Assembly: GCF_937988725.1 (NCBI RefSeq)
Contig: NZ_CALKHS010000003.1
Span: 186,001-250,000, forward strand
Source of the DNA: an uncultured Castellaniella sp.
GTDB lineage: Bacteria; Pseudomonadota; Gammaproteobacteria; Burkholderiales; Burkholderiaceae_B
Length of the DNA stretch: 64,000 nucleotides
Reading direction: 5' to 3'
In this document: piece by piece, positions 45,983-52,816 of the stretch
Layout of the letters: each line of letters opens with the position of its first letter
How positions within the stretch are numbered: position 1 is the first letter of the stretch
Program-made: the position numbers and the translations under genes
The notes under the pieces: model-generated
Told to the model about the DNA's origin: nothing
What the model saw: the letters and a program-made list of their open reading frames with translations, nothing else
Database searches by the model: none

Positions 45983-47263
45983 ATGCCTTCTTTTCAAGAT
46001 CAGTTTTTTTCTGAATGTCTGGCGTCCGAGATCAAAAGCAGATTTCATCAGGTGGATCATGACCATGCGGGGCAGAAGCGTTTGTATTTTGACAATGCTG
46101 GCGGCGCTTTCCGCTTGAAATCCGTGCTCGACCGCATGGTCGAGCTGGATGCGATCCCGGACAATATAGAGCGCGTTCACACCGTGGCGCGCCACCTGCA
46201 GGATGTCCAGGCCAGAGGGGAAGCGGATTTCCGCTGCATGCTGAACGCGAAAGGCGGCAGCATTCATGCGTCCCAGACCGCTTCCTCGGTCATGTTCGAC
46301 ATGGTGCGCGCCATCTCGGAGAACGTTCCCGGGACCAATATGGTGACCACCGTGCTGGAGCATCCTTCGGCTTTTGACGCCATGTCCCTGTATGCCCAAC
46401 GGTCGGGCAAGGAACTGAGGGTCGCGGGGAGCAACCCCCATACCGGTGGCATCGACGTGGACGAGATCGTGCGCCTGGTCGACCAGGACACCTGCGTGCT
46501 CAATGTGATCTGCGCGTCCAATATTTCGGGCGCGAAGCTGGATCTGGAAGCGATCGTCCAGCGGGCGCGCGCCATCAAACCGGATCTTTACATTCTTGTC
46601 GATGCCGTCCAGCATGCGCCTCATGGCCTGATCGACCTGCAACGCACGCCGGTGGACGGCATCAATATCGCACCGTACAAATTCTTCGGGGCCCGTGGCT
46701 CGGGGGTGGCCTGGCTGTCGGATCGTGCCGCCGTATTGCCGCACCACAAGCTCCATGGGAAGGATGCCGGCTTCTGGGGCCTGGGCAGCGGCACGCCCTG
46801 GCAGTTCGCGGCCATGACCGAGATCGTCTCCTATGTCTGCTGGCTGGGTGAGCGGTTTACCGATAGCCGTGATCGCCGCGACCTGTTCGCGAGCGGGATG
46901 ACCCGGATCGAACTGCAGGAACGCGCCTTGCTGTCACGATTGCTGGATGGGGGCGGGTCGGTCCGCGGGTTGCGGCATATCCCGGGGGTGACGGTGTATC
47001 TTGATTATCCCGACCTGAGCAAGCGCGACCTCATCGTCATGATCGGCATGGGAGATCACGATTCTTCGCAAGTCGTTCTGGAATACGAACGGCGCGGCGT
47101 GGTGGTCTATCAGCGGACCGCCGGCAGCATCTATTCGAAACGGATGCTGGATTCGTTCAACATCAGCGGGGGCGTGCGGATATCCCCTCTGCATGTGCAT
47201 ACGCCTGAAGACATCGACCGGTTTCTCCAGGTGACTGCCGAGATGGCGGGCGCGCTGGCCTGA
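45983..47263 (+). CDS. Class V aminotransferase/desulfurase-fold PLP enzyme
   Basis: A 426-aa PLP enzyme of aminotransferase class V. The PLP lysine is Lys233 (APYKFFGARGSG), the preceding Asp/His pair is in DAVQHAPHGLIDL and the N-terminal motif is LYFDNAGGAF. The C-terminal domain ends with VRISPLHVHTPEDIDRFLQ. The family includes aminotransferases, epimerases and cysteine desulfurases, and the function here cannot be told from wording. It follows the second TRAP operon by ~100 bp on the same strand and may process its substrate. Confidence 0.88.
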   Translation: MPSFQDQFFSECLASEIKSRFHQVDHDHAGQKRLYFDNAGGAFRLKSVLDRMVELDAIPDNIERVHTVARHLQDVQARGEADFRCMLNAKGGSIHASQTASSVMFDMVRAISENVPGTNMVTTVLEHPSAFDAMSLYAQRSGKELRVAGSNPHTGGIDVDEIVRLVDQDTCVLNVICASNISGAKLDLEAIVQRARAIKPDLYILVDAVQHAPHGLIDLQRTPVDGINIAPYKFFGARGSGVAWLSDRAAVLPHHKLHGKDAGFWGLGSGTPWQFAAMTEIVSYVCWLGERFTDSRDRRDLFASGMTRIELQERALLSRLLDGGGSVRGLRHIPGVTVYLDYPDLSKRDLIVMIGMGDHDSSQVVLEYERRGVVVYQRTAGSIYSKRMLDSFNISGGVRISPLHVHTPEDIDRFLQVTAEMAGALA

Positions 47264-47383
47264 TTGCCCGGTCACGGGGACGGCGCGCCGGCGTTGTTGC
47301 ATTAAGTCACTCTCTGTTCGTACGGCCGTCGCCCATCCTACGTAGCATTCGATACAGCGGGCGGCCCGCGTCGCTCATCTGGC

Positions 47384-49474
47384 ATGGAAGCAAGAATGCG
47401 CAGAGACGTGAAAATCGGAACATGGGTGGCGGCGGCGCTGCTGGGCGCGCTGGCGCTTTGCGTGGCGGTCATCTGGACCTTCAACTGGAATCTGGTGCGC
47501 GCGCCCCTGGATCGCCAGCTCAGCGAGCTGCTGCATCGGCCCGTGTCGATGCAGGACCTGTCCGTCAGCTGGTTCTGGCCTCAGGACCGTTCCGGTTGGC
47601 GCGGCTGGTTGCCGCTGCCGCGCATCCGGGTCCAGGGCCTGGTGGTGGGCAATCCGCAATGGATCCAGGGCGACGGGAACCTGCTGCAGGCCGGCGATGT
47701 GGCCGTTGTCGTCGACCCCTGGGTATTGCCCGATCGCGTGGCGCGCATCGACAGCCTGCAAGTCACCGCGGCGCAGGCCTCGCTGCAGCGCGCCCAGGAC
47801 GGCGCCGTCAACTGGAGCCTGACGCAGGCCCCGTCCGCCGACTCTGCGTCGGACTGGAGCTTCGACCTGCGCCGCCTGCAGTTGCAGGACGTGGACGTGC
47901 GGGTGCGCGATGCCGCCAATCGGCTCGACCTGCGGGCGAGCCTGAACAGCCTGCCGCAAGTGACTTCCGAGGGCTACGGTTTGGGCTGGAAGCTCAGCGG
48001 CAGCTATAACCGCGCGCCTGTCCAGGGGCAGGGCAGTTCCGGCGGCATTCTGTCGCTGCAGCAGGGCGGCCAGCCCTTTCCCATCGACGCCACTGTGAAG
48101 ATCGGCGAAACGCTGATCCAGGCCCGGGGTTCGGTGACCCGTCCGCAAGACCTGGCGGCGCTGGACGTGCAGCTCAAGCTGCAAGGCGCGACCATGGCCG
48201 ATCTATATCCCATCTTGGGAGTGGTGCTGCCCAACACCCCCGCCTACAGCACCGAGGGCCATCTGGTCGGCACGCTGCAGCCCGGGCATGAAACCTGGAC
48301 GTATTCCGGCTTTCGCGGCAAGGTCGGCGCGAGCGACATCGAAGGCACGCTCGAATACCGGATCCGCAAGCCGCGCCCCTTGTTGAGCGGCGAATTGCGG
48401 TCATCGCTGCTGAGATTCAAGGACCTGGGCCCGCTGGTCGGGGTCGACTCCGCGGCGCGCAAGGCCCGGCGCCTGGAAGCGGTTCACAATGCCGAAGGGG
48501 AAGCGCTGCAGCCTGCCAAGAGAGTGCGGCAGCCCGCCGGCAAGGTGCTGCCGGTCGATCCGATCTCCACCGACAGCTGGGGCACGATGGATGCCGACGT
48601 CCGGTTCTCGGGACAGAAGATCGTCCATTCCAAGGAATTGCCGCTGGACCACATCCAGACCCATGTCGTGCTGAGCGATCGGGTGCTGCGCCTGGAGCCG
48701 CTGGACTTCGGGGTGGCCGGCGGCACCTTGGCCACCGTGATCCACGTCGATGGCCGCGGCAAGCCCTTGAAGGCGGACATGACGCTGACGGCGCGGCACC
48801 TGAAGCTCAAGCGGCTGTTTCCGGGCGCCGAGAGCATGAACGCCAGCTTCGGCGAACTGCATGGGGATGCCAAGCTGGCCGGCGCGGGCAACTCCATCGC
48901 CGCGTTGCTGGGCCACGCCAACGGCGATGTGCGCGCCTTGATCAGCAAGGGCACGATCAGCCGCCTGCTGCTCGAGACCGCAGGCTTGAATGTGGCCAAC
49001 ATCCTGATCAACAAGCTGTTCGGCGACAGCCAGGTGGTGCTCAATTGCATGGCCAGCGATTTCAGCGTGCGCGACGGCCTGATGAGCATCCGCGTCTTCA
49101 GGCTGGACACCACCGATGCCGTCGTCGATGTCACCGGCACCATCAACCTGGCCACCGAGGCGCTGAACCTGGATGTCACGCCCAAGAACAAGTCGGTGCG
49201 CGTCTTTACGCTGCGCACCCCGCTATATGCGCACGGTACGTTCGCACACCCCGACGTGGGCGTCTACAAGGGGCCGCTGCTGTTGCGCGCCGGCGCGGCT
49301 GCGCTGCTGGGCGTGGTGGCCACGCCTTTCGCGGCGCTGCTGCCCTTGTTGAATCCGGGCACGACCGAGGCCGCCGATTGCCAGGCCATGCTGGCCCATC
49401 CGGGCCGCACGCCGGCGCCCGAGGCGCGATCGAAACGGAAGGCGCCCACTCACTCGGCGCCTGAGCCGCGTTGA
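47384..49474 (+). CDS. AsmA-family protein
   Basis: A 696-aa AsmA-type inner-membrane-anchored protein with a large periplasmic part. One N-terminal helix (~10-33: VAAALLGALALCVAVIWTF) is followed by the AsmA N-terminal domain (LLHRPVSMQDLSVSW) and a C-terminal AsmA domain (ILINKLFGDSQVVLNCMASDFSVRDGLM). Family members are bridge-like lipid-transfer proteins that help move phospholipids to the outer membrane. Start at 47384, with a possible alternative ATG at 47396. It originally converged on tRNA-Phe before the island inserted. Confidence 0.9.
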   Translation: MEARMRRDVKIGTWVAAALLGALALCVAVIWTFNWNLVRAPLDRQLSELLHRPVSMQDLSVSWFWPQDRSGWRGWLPLPRIRVQGLVVGNPQWIQGDGNLLQAGDVAVVVDPWVLPDRVARIDSLQVTAAQASLQRAQDGAVNWSLTQAPSADSASDWSFDLRRLQLQDVDVRVRDAANRLDLRASLNSLPQVTSEGYGLGWKLSGSYNRAPVQGQGSSGGILSLQQGGQPFPIDATVKIGETLIQARGSVTRPQDLAALDVQLKLQGATMADLYPILGVVLPNTPAYSTEGHLVGTLQPGHETWTYSGFRGKVGASDIEGTLEYRIRKPRPLLSGELRSSLLRFKDLGPLVGVDSAARKARRLEAVHNAEGEALQPAKRVRQPAGKVLPVDPISTDSWGTMDADVRFSGQKIVHSKELPLDHIQTHVVLSDRVLRLEPLDFGVAGGTLATVIHVDGRGKPLKADMTLTARHLKLKRLFPGAESMNASFGELHGDAKLAGAGNSIAALLGHANGDVRALISKGTISRLLLETAGLNVANILINKLFGDSQVVLNCMASDFSVRDGLMSIRVFRLDTTDAVVDVTGTINLATEALNLDVTPKNKSVRVFTLRTPLYAHGTFAHPDVGVYKGPLLLRAGAAALLGVVATPFAALLPLLNPGTTEAADCQAMLAHPGRTPAPEARSKRKAPTHSAPEPR

Positions 49475-49509
49475 ACGGGCGCGCGCGCCGATGCCGGAGT
49501 TTCAGGCAA

Positions 49510-49538
49510 CAAAAAACCCAGCCGAAACCGACTGGGTT
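49510..49538 (-). terminator. Intrinsic terminator reading leftward, displaced from tRNA-Phe
   Basis: On the minus strand AACCCAG and CTGGGTT form a 7-bp stem with a short GC-rich top and are followed by a run of six T residues. No minus-strand gene ends next to it in the window. It lies 10 bp beyond the island's left repeat, which copies the tRNA-Phe 3' end, so it fits as the original tRNA-Phe terminator, now 8.6 kb from its gene. Confidence 0.75.
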
Positions 49539-49547
49539 GATTGCAAC

Positions 49548-49561
49548 TGGTGGCCCGGGGC
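49548..49561 (+). repeat. Left attachment repeat of the tRNA-Phe island
   Basis: TGGTGGCCCGGGGC here is identical to 58161-58174, the 3' end of tRNA-Phe (CCA end and acceptor stem on the minus strand). Bases outside the 14 are different, except for a partial ATC match a few bases on. Confidence 0.85.
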
Positions 49562-49708
49562 ACGATCCCAAAACGGGCGTAAACCAGCATAAATAAAGAA
49601 CCTTTTCAGAATTGATGAAATCCGAGGGAACAGTTTAGGTAACAGTCCCCATAGATGCAAACATTACGCTTCTAACACCTAGGTACCAATGGCTAGGATG
49701 CATCTTGG

Positions 49709-49733
49709 ATTGTACTCCATTTGGAAGTACAAT
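49709..49733. promoter_or_regulatory. Inverted repeat upstream of tacAT
   Basis: ATTGTACT (49709-49716) and AGTACAAT (49726-49733) are perfect 8-bp arms with a 9-bp spacer, 27 bp before the antitoxin ATG. Ribbon-helix-helix antitoxins of this family bind paired GTAC-containing sites, so this is a likely autorepression operator overlapping the promoter. Confidence 0.7.
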
Positions 49734-49759
49734 TATCGCTCCAACCCGAGAGGCTTGCC

Positions 49760-50041
49760 ATGTCCAGCATAGTAGAAGCAAAAGATGAGCGGCTTCAGGT
49801 ACGCCTGAACGCCGAGGCCAAGACCGTGCTTCAGCGCGCGGCGAACTACCGCCATAAGACGGTGAGTCAGTTCGTGCTGACGACGGCTTTGGCCGAGGCT
49901 GAAAAGGTCATTCGCGAGAACGAGGCCGTCACCATGTCGGCGGCGGATTGGAAAGTATTTTACGACGCTCTGAACAATCCTCCCGCACCGAATGCCGCGT
50001 TGCGGAAGGCGTTTGCCAAGTATCAGAAGTCGGCTGAATGA
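49760..50041 (+). CDS. tacA: TacA-type (DUF1778) antitoxin
   Basis: A 93-aa ribbon-helix-helix antitoxin of the DUF1778 family. The RHH is at ~residues 10-50 (DERLQVRLNAEAKTVLQRAANYRHKTVSQFV). The C-terminal arm (MSAADWKVFYDALNNPPAPNAALRKAF) is the part that blocks the acetyltransferase toxin. The start at 49760 follows GAGAGG. The stop overlaps the toxin ATG by 4 bp. First gene of the island. Confidence 0.9.
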   Translation: MSSIVEAKDERLQVRLNAEAKTVLQRAANYRHKTVSQFVLTTALAEAEKVIRENEAVTMSAADWKVFYDALNNPPAPNAALRKAFAKYQKSAE

Positions 50042-50559
50042 CAGTCGTGCCATTACCCTGGCGAGCCTTGGCGTTTGATAGCAAGGTGCATGATCGCACC
50101 GTTTTCTCCTGTGGCGCTGCTGAACTTGACCGCTATCTTCGAGAGCATGCGTCGCAGGACATCAAACGGGATGTTGCTCGTGTCTTTGTGGCTGTGCGGC
50201 CCGAAACCACGGCGATCTGCGGTTATTACAGTCTGAGTGCGACGAGCTTCCAGCGGGATGAACTGCCTGCGGAACAGGCCAGGAAGCTACCGCGCTATCC
50301 CGTCCCTGCTGTCCTGCTTGGCCGTTTAGCTGTCGATCGTGATGCTCAGGGATCGGGTTTGGGCGAGTTCCTGCTTATGGATGCGATGTATCGTACATTG
50401 CTCGCAACACAGGTAATGGCCGTCCACGCGATGGTCGTGGATGCAAAAGACGCTGCTGCCGCTAAGTTCTATCGCAAATACGGGTTTATTGATTTTCCGA
50501 ACAGTACCCAACGGTTGTTCTTGCCTATGGCGACGATACGTCAATTGCAGGAGTCTTGA
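50038..50559 (+). CDS. tacT: TacT/AtaT-type GNAT acetyltransferase toxin
   Basis: A 173-aa GNAT toxin that in this family acetylates the amino group of charged tRNAs and blocks translation. The N-terminal signature is FSCGAAELDRYLREHASQD. The acetyl-CoA loop is in LGRLAVDRDAQGSGLGEFLL, and the catalytic Tyr is in FYRKYGFIDFP. The ORF is intact. It is coupled to its antitoxin (ATGA overlap). Confidence 0.92.
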   Translation: MTVVPLPWRALAFDSKVHDRTVFSCGAAELDRYLREHASQDIKRDVARVFVAVRPETTAICGYYSLSATSFQRDELPAEQARKLPRYPVPAVLLGRLAVDRDAQGSGLGEFLLMDAMYRTLLATQVMAVHAMVVDAKDAAAAKFYRKYGFIDFPNSTQRLFLPMATIRQLQES

Positions 50560-50993
50560 ACTCGGGGATTTTGGCTGCTGCGGTCTCATACTCGCGAAGC
50601 CGCAATACCTTGAGTGCGGAGTATCGATCTCGCATCGCAACCATGCTACCGTGCGTTGGACTTTCAATTGATTACAGAGAATGGTTAATTGGTTTATCCA
50701 GTTGATGCGGCTAGCTACCAGTCTAGGCTGCAATCGGAGGCGGCCCGGCCTTACGCTTCTTCGCCGTGTCTTCCGAACGCCTGTGCACGAGTGCGCGCCA
50801 GTTCTCAAGTGCAATGATGTCTGTGAGCAGTTCGTCTGGACCAGGAATGGCAATAAGGGCACACTTTCCCGGCGTAGCCGCTACGAGTGTTCGCTACGAG
50901 ATGAAAAAATCCCCTGCTCGTAGGATAATGTTGCATCTGCATACGGTGGCAGATTACATATTTTCAATTGAACAATTGCCAGGACTCTTGCCA
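50560..50993. other. 434-bp gap: island DNA with one minus-strand coding remnant
   Basis: Between tacT and the three-gene cassette there is no intact gene I can support. The best signal is an open minus-strand frame at 50723-50893 (56 codons, no start codon) that reads like a real C-terminus. The rest shows no tRNA, riboswitch or strong hairpin that I recognised. The part just before 50994 is AT-rich and probably holds the cassette promoter. Confidence 0.5.
50723..50893 (-). pseudogene. C-terminal coding remnant of an unknown gene
   Basis: The frame has no start codon and ends at a TAG. Its translation begins RTLVAATPGKCALIAIPG and continues PDELLTDIIALENWRALV, then ends RKAGPPPIAA. It has natural-looking amino acid composition and more plausible codon use than the overlapping plus-strand 80-codon frame. 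It is probably the 3' tail of a gene lost when the island was rearranged. Confidence 0.35.
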
Positions 50994-51155
50994 ATGACCA
51001 CGACTAAGAATGGAAACCGGAGCCCTTCCACTCCCCCGATAGCCAGACCGATCGGCACCAGCCGTCCGGGAAGTACACCGGTCAAGGGTGGCATTCCTAC
51101 GTCTCACATGCCACCCGTACCGCCAAAACCGGCCGGAGGCGGAAGCGGTAAGTGA
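50994..51155 (+). CDS. Small Pro/Gly-rich protein, first gene of an unassigned cassette
   Basis: A 53-aa protein that is about half Pro, Gly, Ser and Thr, with no Cys and no hydrophobic segment (PPIARPIGTSRPG, HMPPVPPKPAGGGSG). It is probably disordered. Start ATG at 50994 with a weak AGGA upstream. Its TGA overlaps the GTG start of the next gene, so it is translated with it. I do not recognise a family. It may be an assembly or immunity partner for the membrane protein; this is inference from the coupling only. Confidence 0.6.
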   Translation: MTTTKNGNRSPSTPPIARPIGTSRPGSTPVKGGIPTSHMPPVPPKPAGGGSGK

Positions 51156-51871
51156 CGGAACAGAGCGTTGCCTCATCCGAGCAGGATACCTCCGCTACCC
51201 TGGAAATTTACGTGCCGTCCGAGGAAGCTCAAAAGCTGTTTAAAGAGTTTCTTGATGATGCACGGAAACGTCAGCTTTCCAGTTCGGAAAATTTCGATAA
51301 AGCCATTCTCACATACTCCAGTGGAGGACTGGCTCTGTCCTTGGCTTTTCTTAAGGATTTCATCCCGATCAGAACGGCCAAGCTATCTTTTCTGCTGTAT
51401 GGGTCATGGTCGTTATTCGTGCTGGCGACCGCGTTGACTATCCTCTCTTTTTTGGTGAGTTATCGCGCACAGGAGTTATCCATACTATTTGCACAGAGGT
51501 ATTATCTGGAAGGAAACTCCCAGTATCTCAATAAGACGTCGTGGTGCGACCTGTACACCAGATTGTCGAATCGATTTGCGGGCAGTGCGTTCATTCTTGC
51601 TCTTATTTTTACGTCGGTATTTGTTGCTATCAATCTGAATGAGGCGAATCAAATGTCTGAAAAGAAAGATTTAGCAGTCAATGGCGTGCCAGCCTCCACC
51701 ATGCAGGAAATGACGAATGTGTCAACGGACGCTCCCCTTCACAAGGGCTTGCCCGCTGGCATCATGACGCCACTTTCCCCCGGCGCTATGCCTTCCTCAG
51801 CAGAATCGGCACCCCAGACAACGCCCACCAGTACGAATAACGAACCTTCGTCCGGGCAGACGTCGGAGTAG
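51152..51871 (+). CDS. Predicted membrane protein with disordered C-terminal tail
   Basis: A 239-aa protein of no named family. A soluble helical N-terminus (LFKEFLDDARKRQLSSSENF) precedes hydrophobic segments at ~56-68 (weak), ~80-103 and ~143-162. The last ~75 residues are Pro/Ser/Thr-rich and presumably disordered (TPLSPGAMPSSAESAPQTTP). The layout, a small helical domain plus paired membrane helices, is like proteins seen next to bacterial defence genes. It starts at a GTG overlapping the previous stop and ends 14 bp before the next gene. Low GC compared with the chromosome. Confidence 0.68.
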   Translation: MTEQSVASSEQDTSATLEIYVPSEEAQKLFKEFLDDARKRQLSSSENFDKAILTYSSGGLALSLAFLKDFIPIRTAKLSFLLYGSWSLFVLATALTILSFLVSYRAQELSILFAQRYYLEGNSQYLNKTSWCDLYTRLSNRFAGSAFILALIFTSVFVAINLNEANQMSEKKDLAVNGVPASTMQEMTNVSTDAPLHKGLPAGIMTPLSPGAMPSSAESAPQTTPTSTNNEPSSGQTSE

Positions 51872-51885
51872 CAGGGGTCCCCACA

Positions 51886-52518
51886 ATGGCATCCCACGAT
51901 CCTATTAACCGGAGCCTTGCTGTCGTCGATAAAGCGCTACGCACAGCATTCCCCGATGATTTCGACAAGCGTTGCATGTATGCGGCATTTGGATTGCGTC
52001 AACTTTTGCAAGCAGCGGGCTTGACACCTCAAATTGTTGGTGGACAGTTCATGTGCCTTGTTGTGTCGCCAGATGGCAAACAGGCAACCTTTCAAGGTTT
52101 TGGTACTCCTAATTCTCAGGCGCCCGAGCCATCGCACTATTGGATAGAGGTCGGGCAGGCATTAGTGGATCTGGGGCCGCATTACTTGCCGCGCCGTTCT
52201 AGTCACCCGGCGGCATCGATGCCCTTCGTGCGTTGGTCTTTGCATACCAGTCTTCCCCCCTTTTTGCGTTATCAAGAGGCGGTCCGGTACGATCAGAACG
52301 TGATGCTAGCCGCCGACCCCGTTATTACAAAGAGAATGAAGGACTTTCTTGATTACTGTTTGCAAGAAAGCCAAGCTACAACTGTTGAGATGACGCTCCC
52401 AGGCTGGCAATTGAAGGATATGACTTCGCTACAGTATGCGGCCCAACGGGGCGATGCTTGGGCGCGGGCAGGTATGTTCTTTCTCAAAAATCGACCTGTC
52501 GTTTCTTTACCTTTTTAG
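51886..52518 (+). CDS. Predicted cysteine-peptidase or transglutaminase-like protein
   Basis: A 210-aa protein I cannot name. The arrangement DKRCMYAAFGLRQLLQAAG (Cys30 at the start of a helix), then SHYWIEVGQALVDLGPHY (His84 and Asp95) matches the Cys-His-Asp order of transglutaminase-like and arylamine N-acetyltransferase folds. This would make it a protease, deamidase or acyltransferase; none is proven. Third gene of the cassette, 14 bp after the membrane protein. No signal peptide or membrane helix. The DUF2026 family was considered, but I cannot confirm it. Confidence 0.62.
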   Translation: MASHDPINRSLAVVDKALRTAFPDDFDKRCMYAAFGLRQLLQAAGLTPQIVGGQFMCLVVSPDGKQATFQGFGTPNSQAPEPSHYWIEVGQALVDLGPHYLPRRSSHPAASMPFVRWSLHTSLPPFLRYQEAVRYDQNVMLAADPVITKRMKDFLDYCLQESQATTVEMTLPGWQLKDMTSLQYAAQRGDAWARAGMFFLKNRPVVSLPF

Positions 52519-52579
52519 CAAGCAGCTGATGGGCATGCACATCTTGCTATTAAACTGGCCGATCGTGTGTCTTTCATGG

Positions 52580-52768
52580 TCAAGAGAGCAAGTTGAAGTA
52601 ACTCAACGTGGCGTCTCTTGACTTGATCAGGCCGAACGCCTTCAGGTACGCTATTCGCTCATCCCTGACACCAATCACGTGTCGGGTGGCACTTGCCTTC
52701 AAGCTTAGAGTGAGGGTGGGCCTTGCTTTGAGGTCATCGTGCCACGGCGTGCTCCGCGTGCTTGTTTT
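52580..52768 (-). pseudogene. Coding remnant downstream of the TrlF-like gene
   Basis: A 62-codon minus-strand frame without a start. It ends at a TGA at 52580 and reads LKARPTLTLSLKASATRHV, then IGVRDERIAYLKAFGLIKS. Part of it (RDERIAYL region) recurs upstream of the same gene at 55933-55959 with an in-frame stop. It looks like the degenerate 3' end of a gene or of a repeated element. The remaining bases of the 52519-52816 gap hold nothing I can support. Confidence 0.35.
52643..52669 (-). repeat. 27-bp imperfect repeat, copy A
   Basis: This 27-bp stretch matches 55933-55959 in the same orientation at 24 of 27 positions. A GCGTCTCT match also lies nearby on the low-coordinate side of both copies. 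Together they flank the TrlF-like gene. Confidence 0.6.
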
Positions 52769-52816
52769 TCAGCCTTAGCTATGGGGGGCGTCATTTCCTT
52801 GTTCTTACTGTCGCCT

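Noticed and set aside
50681..50923. 80-codon plus-strand frame after tacT
   Set aside because: It is Cys/Arg-rich and lies antisense to a more protein-like remnant on the other strand.
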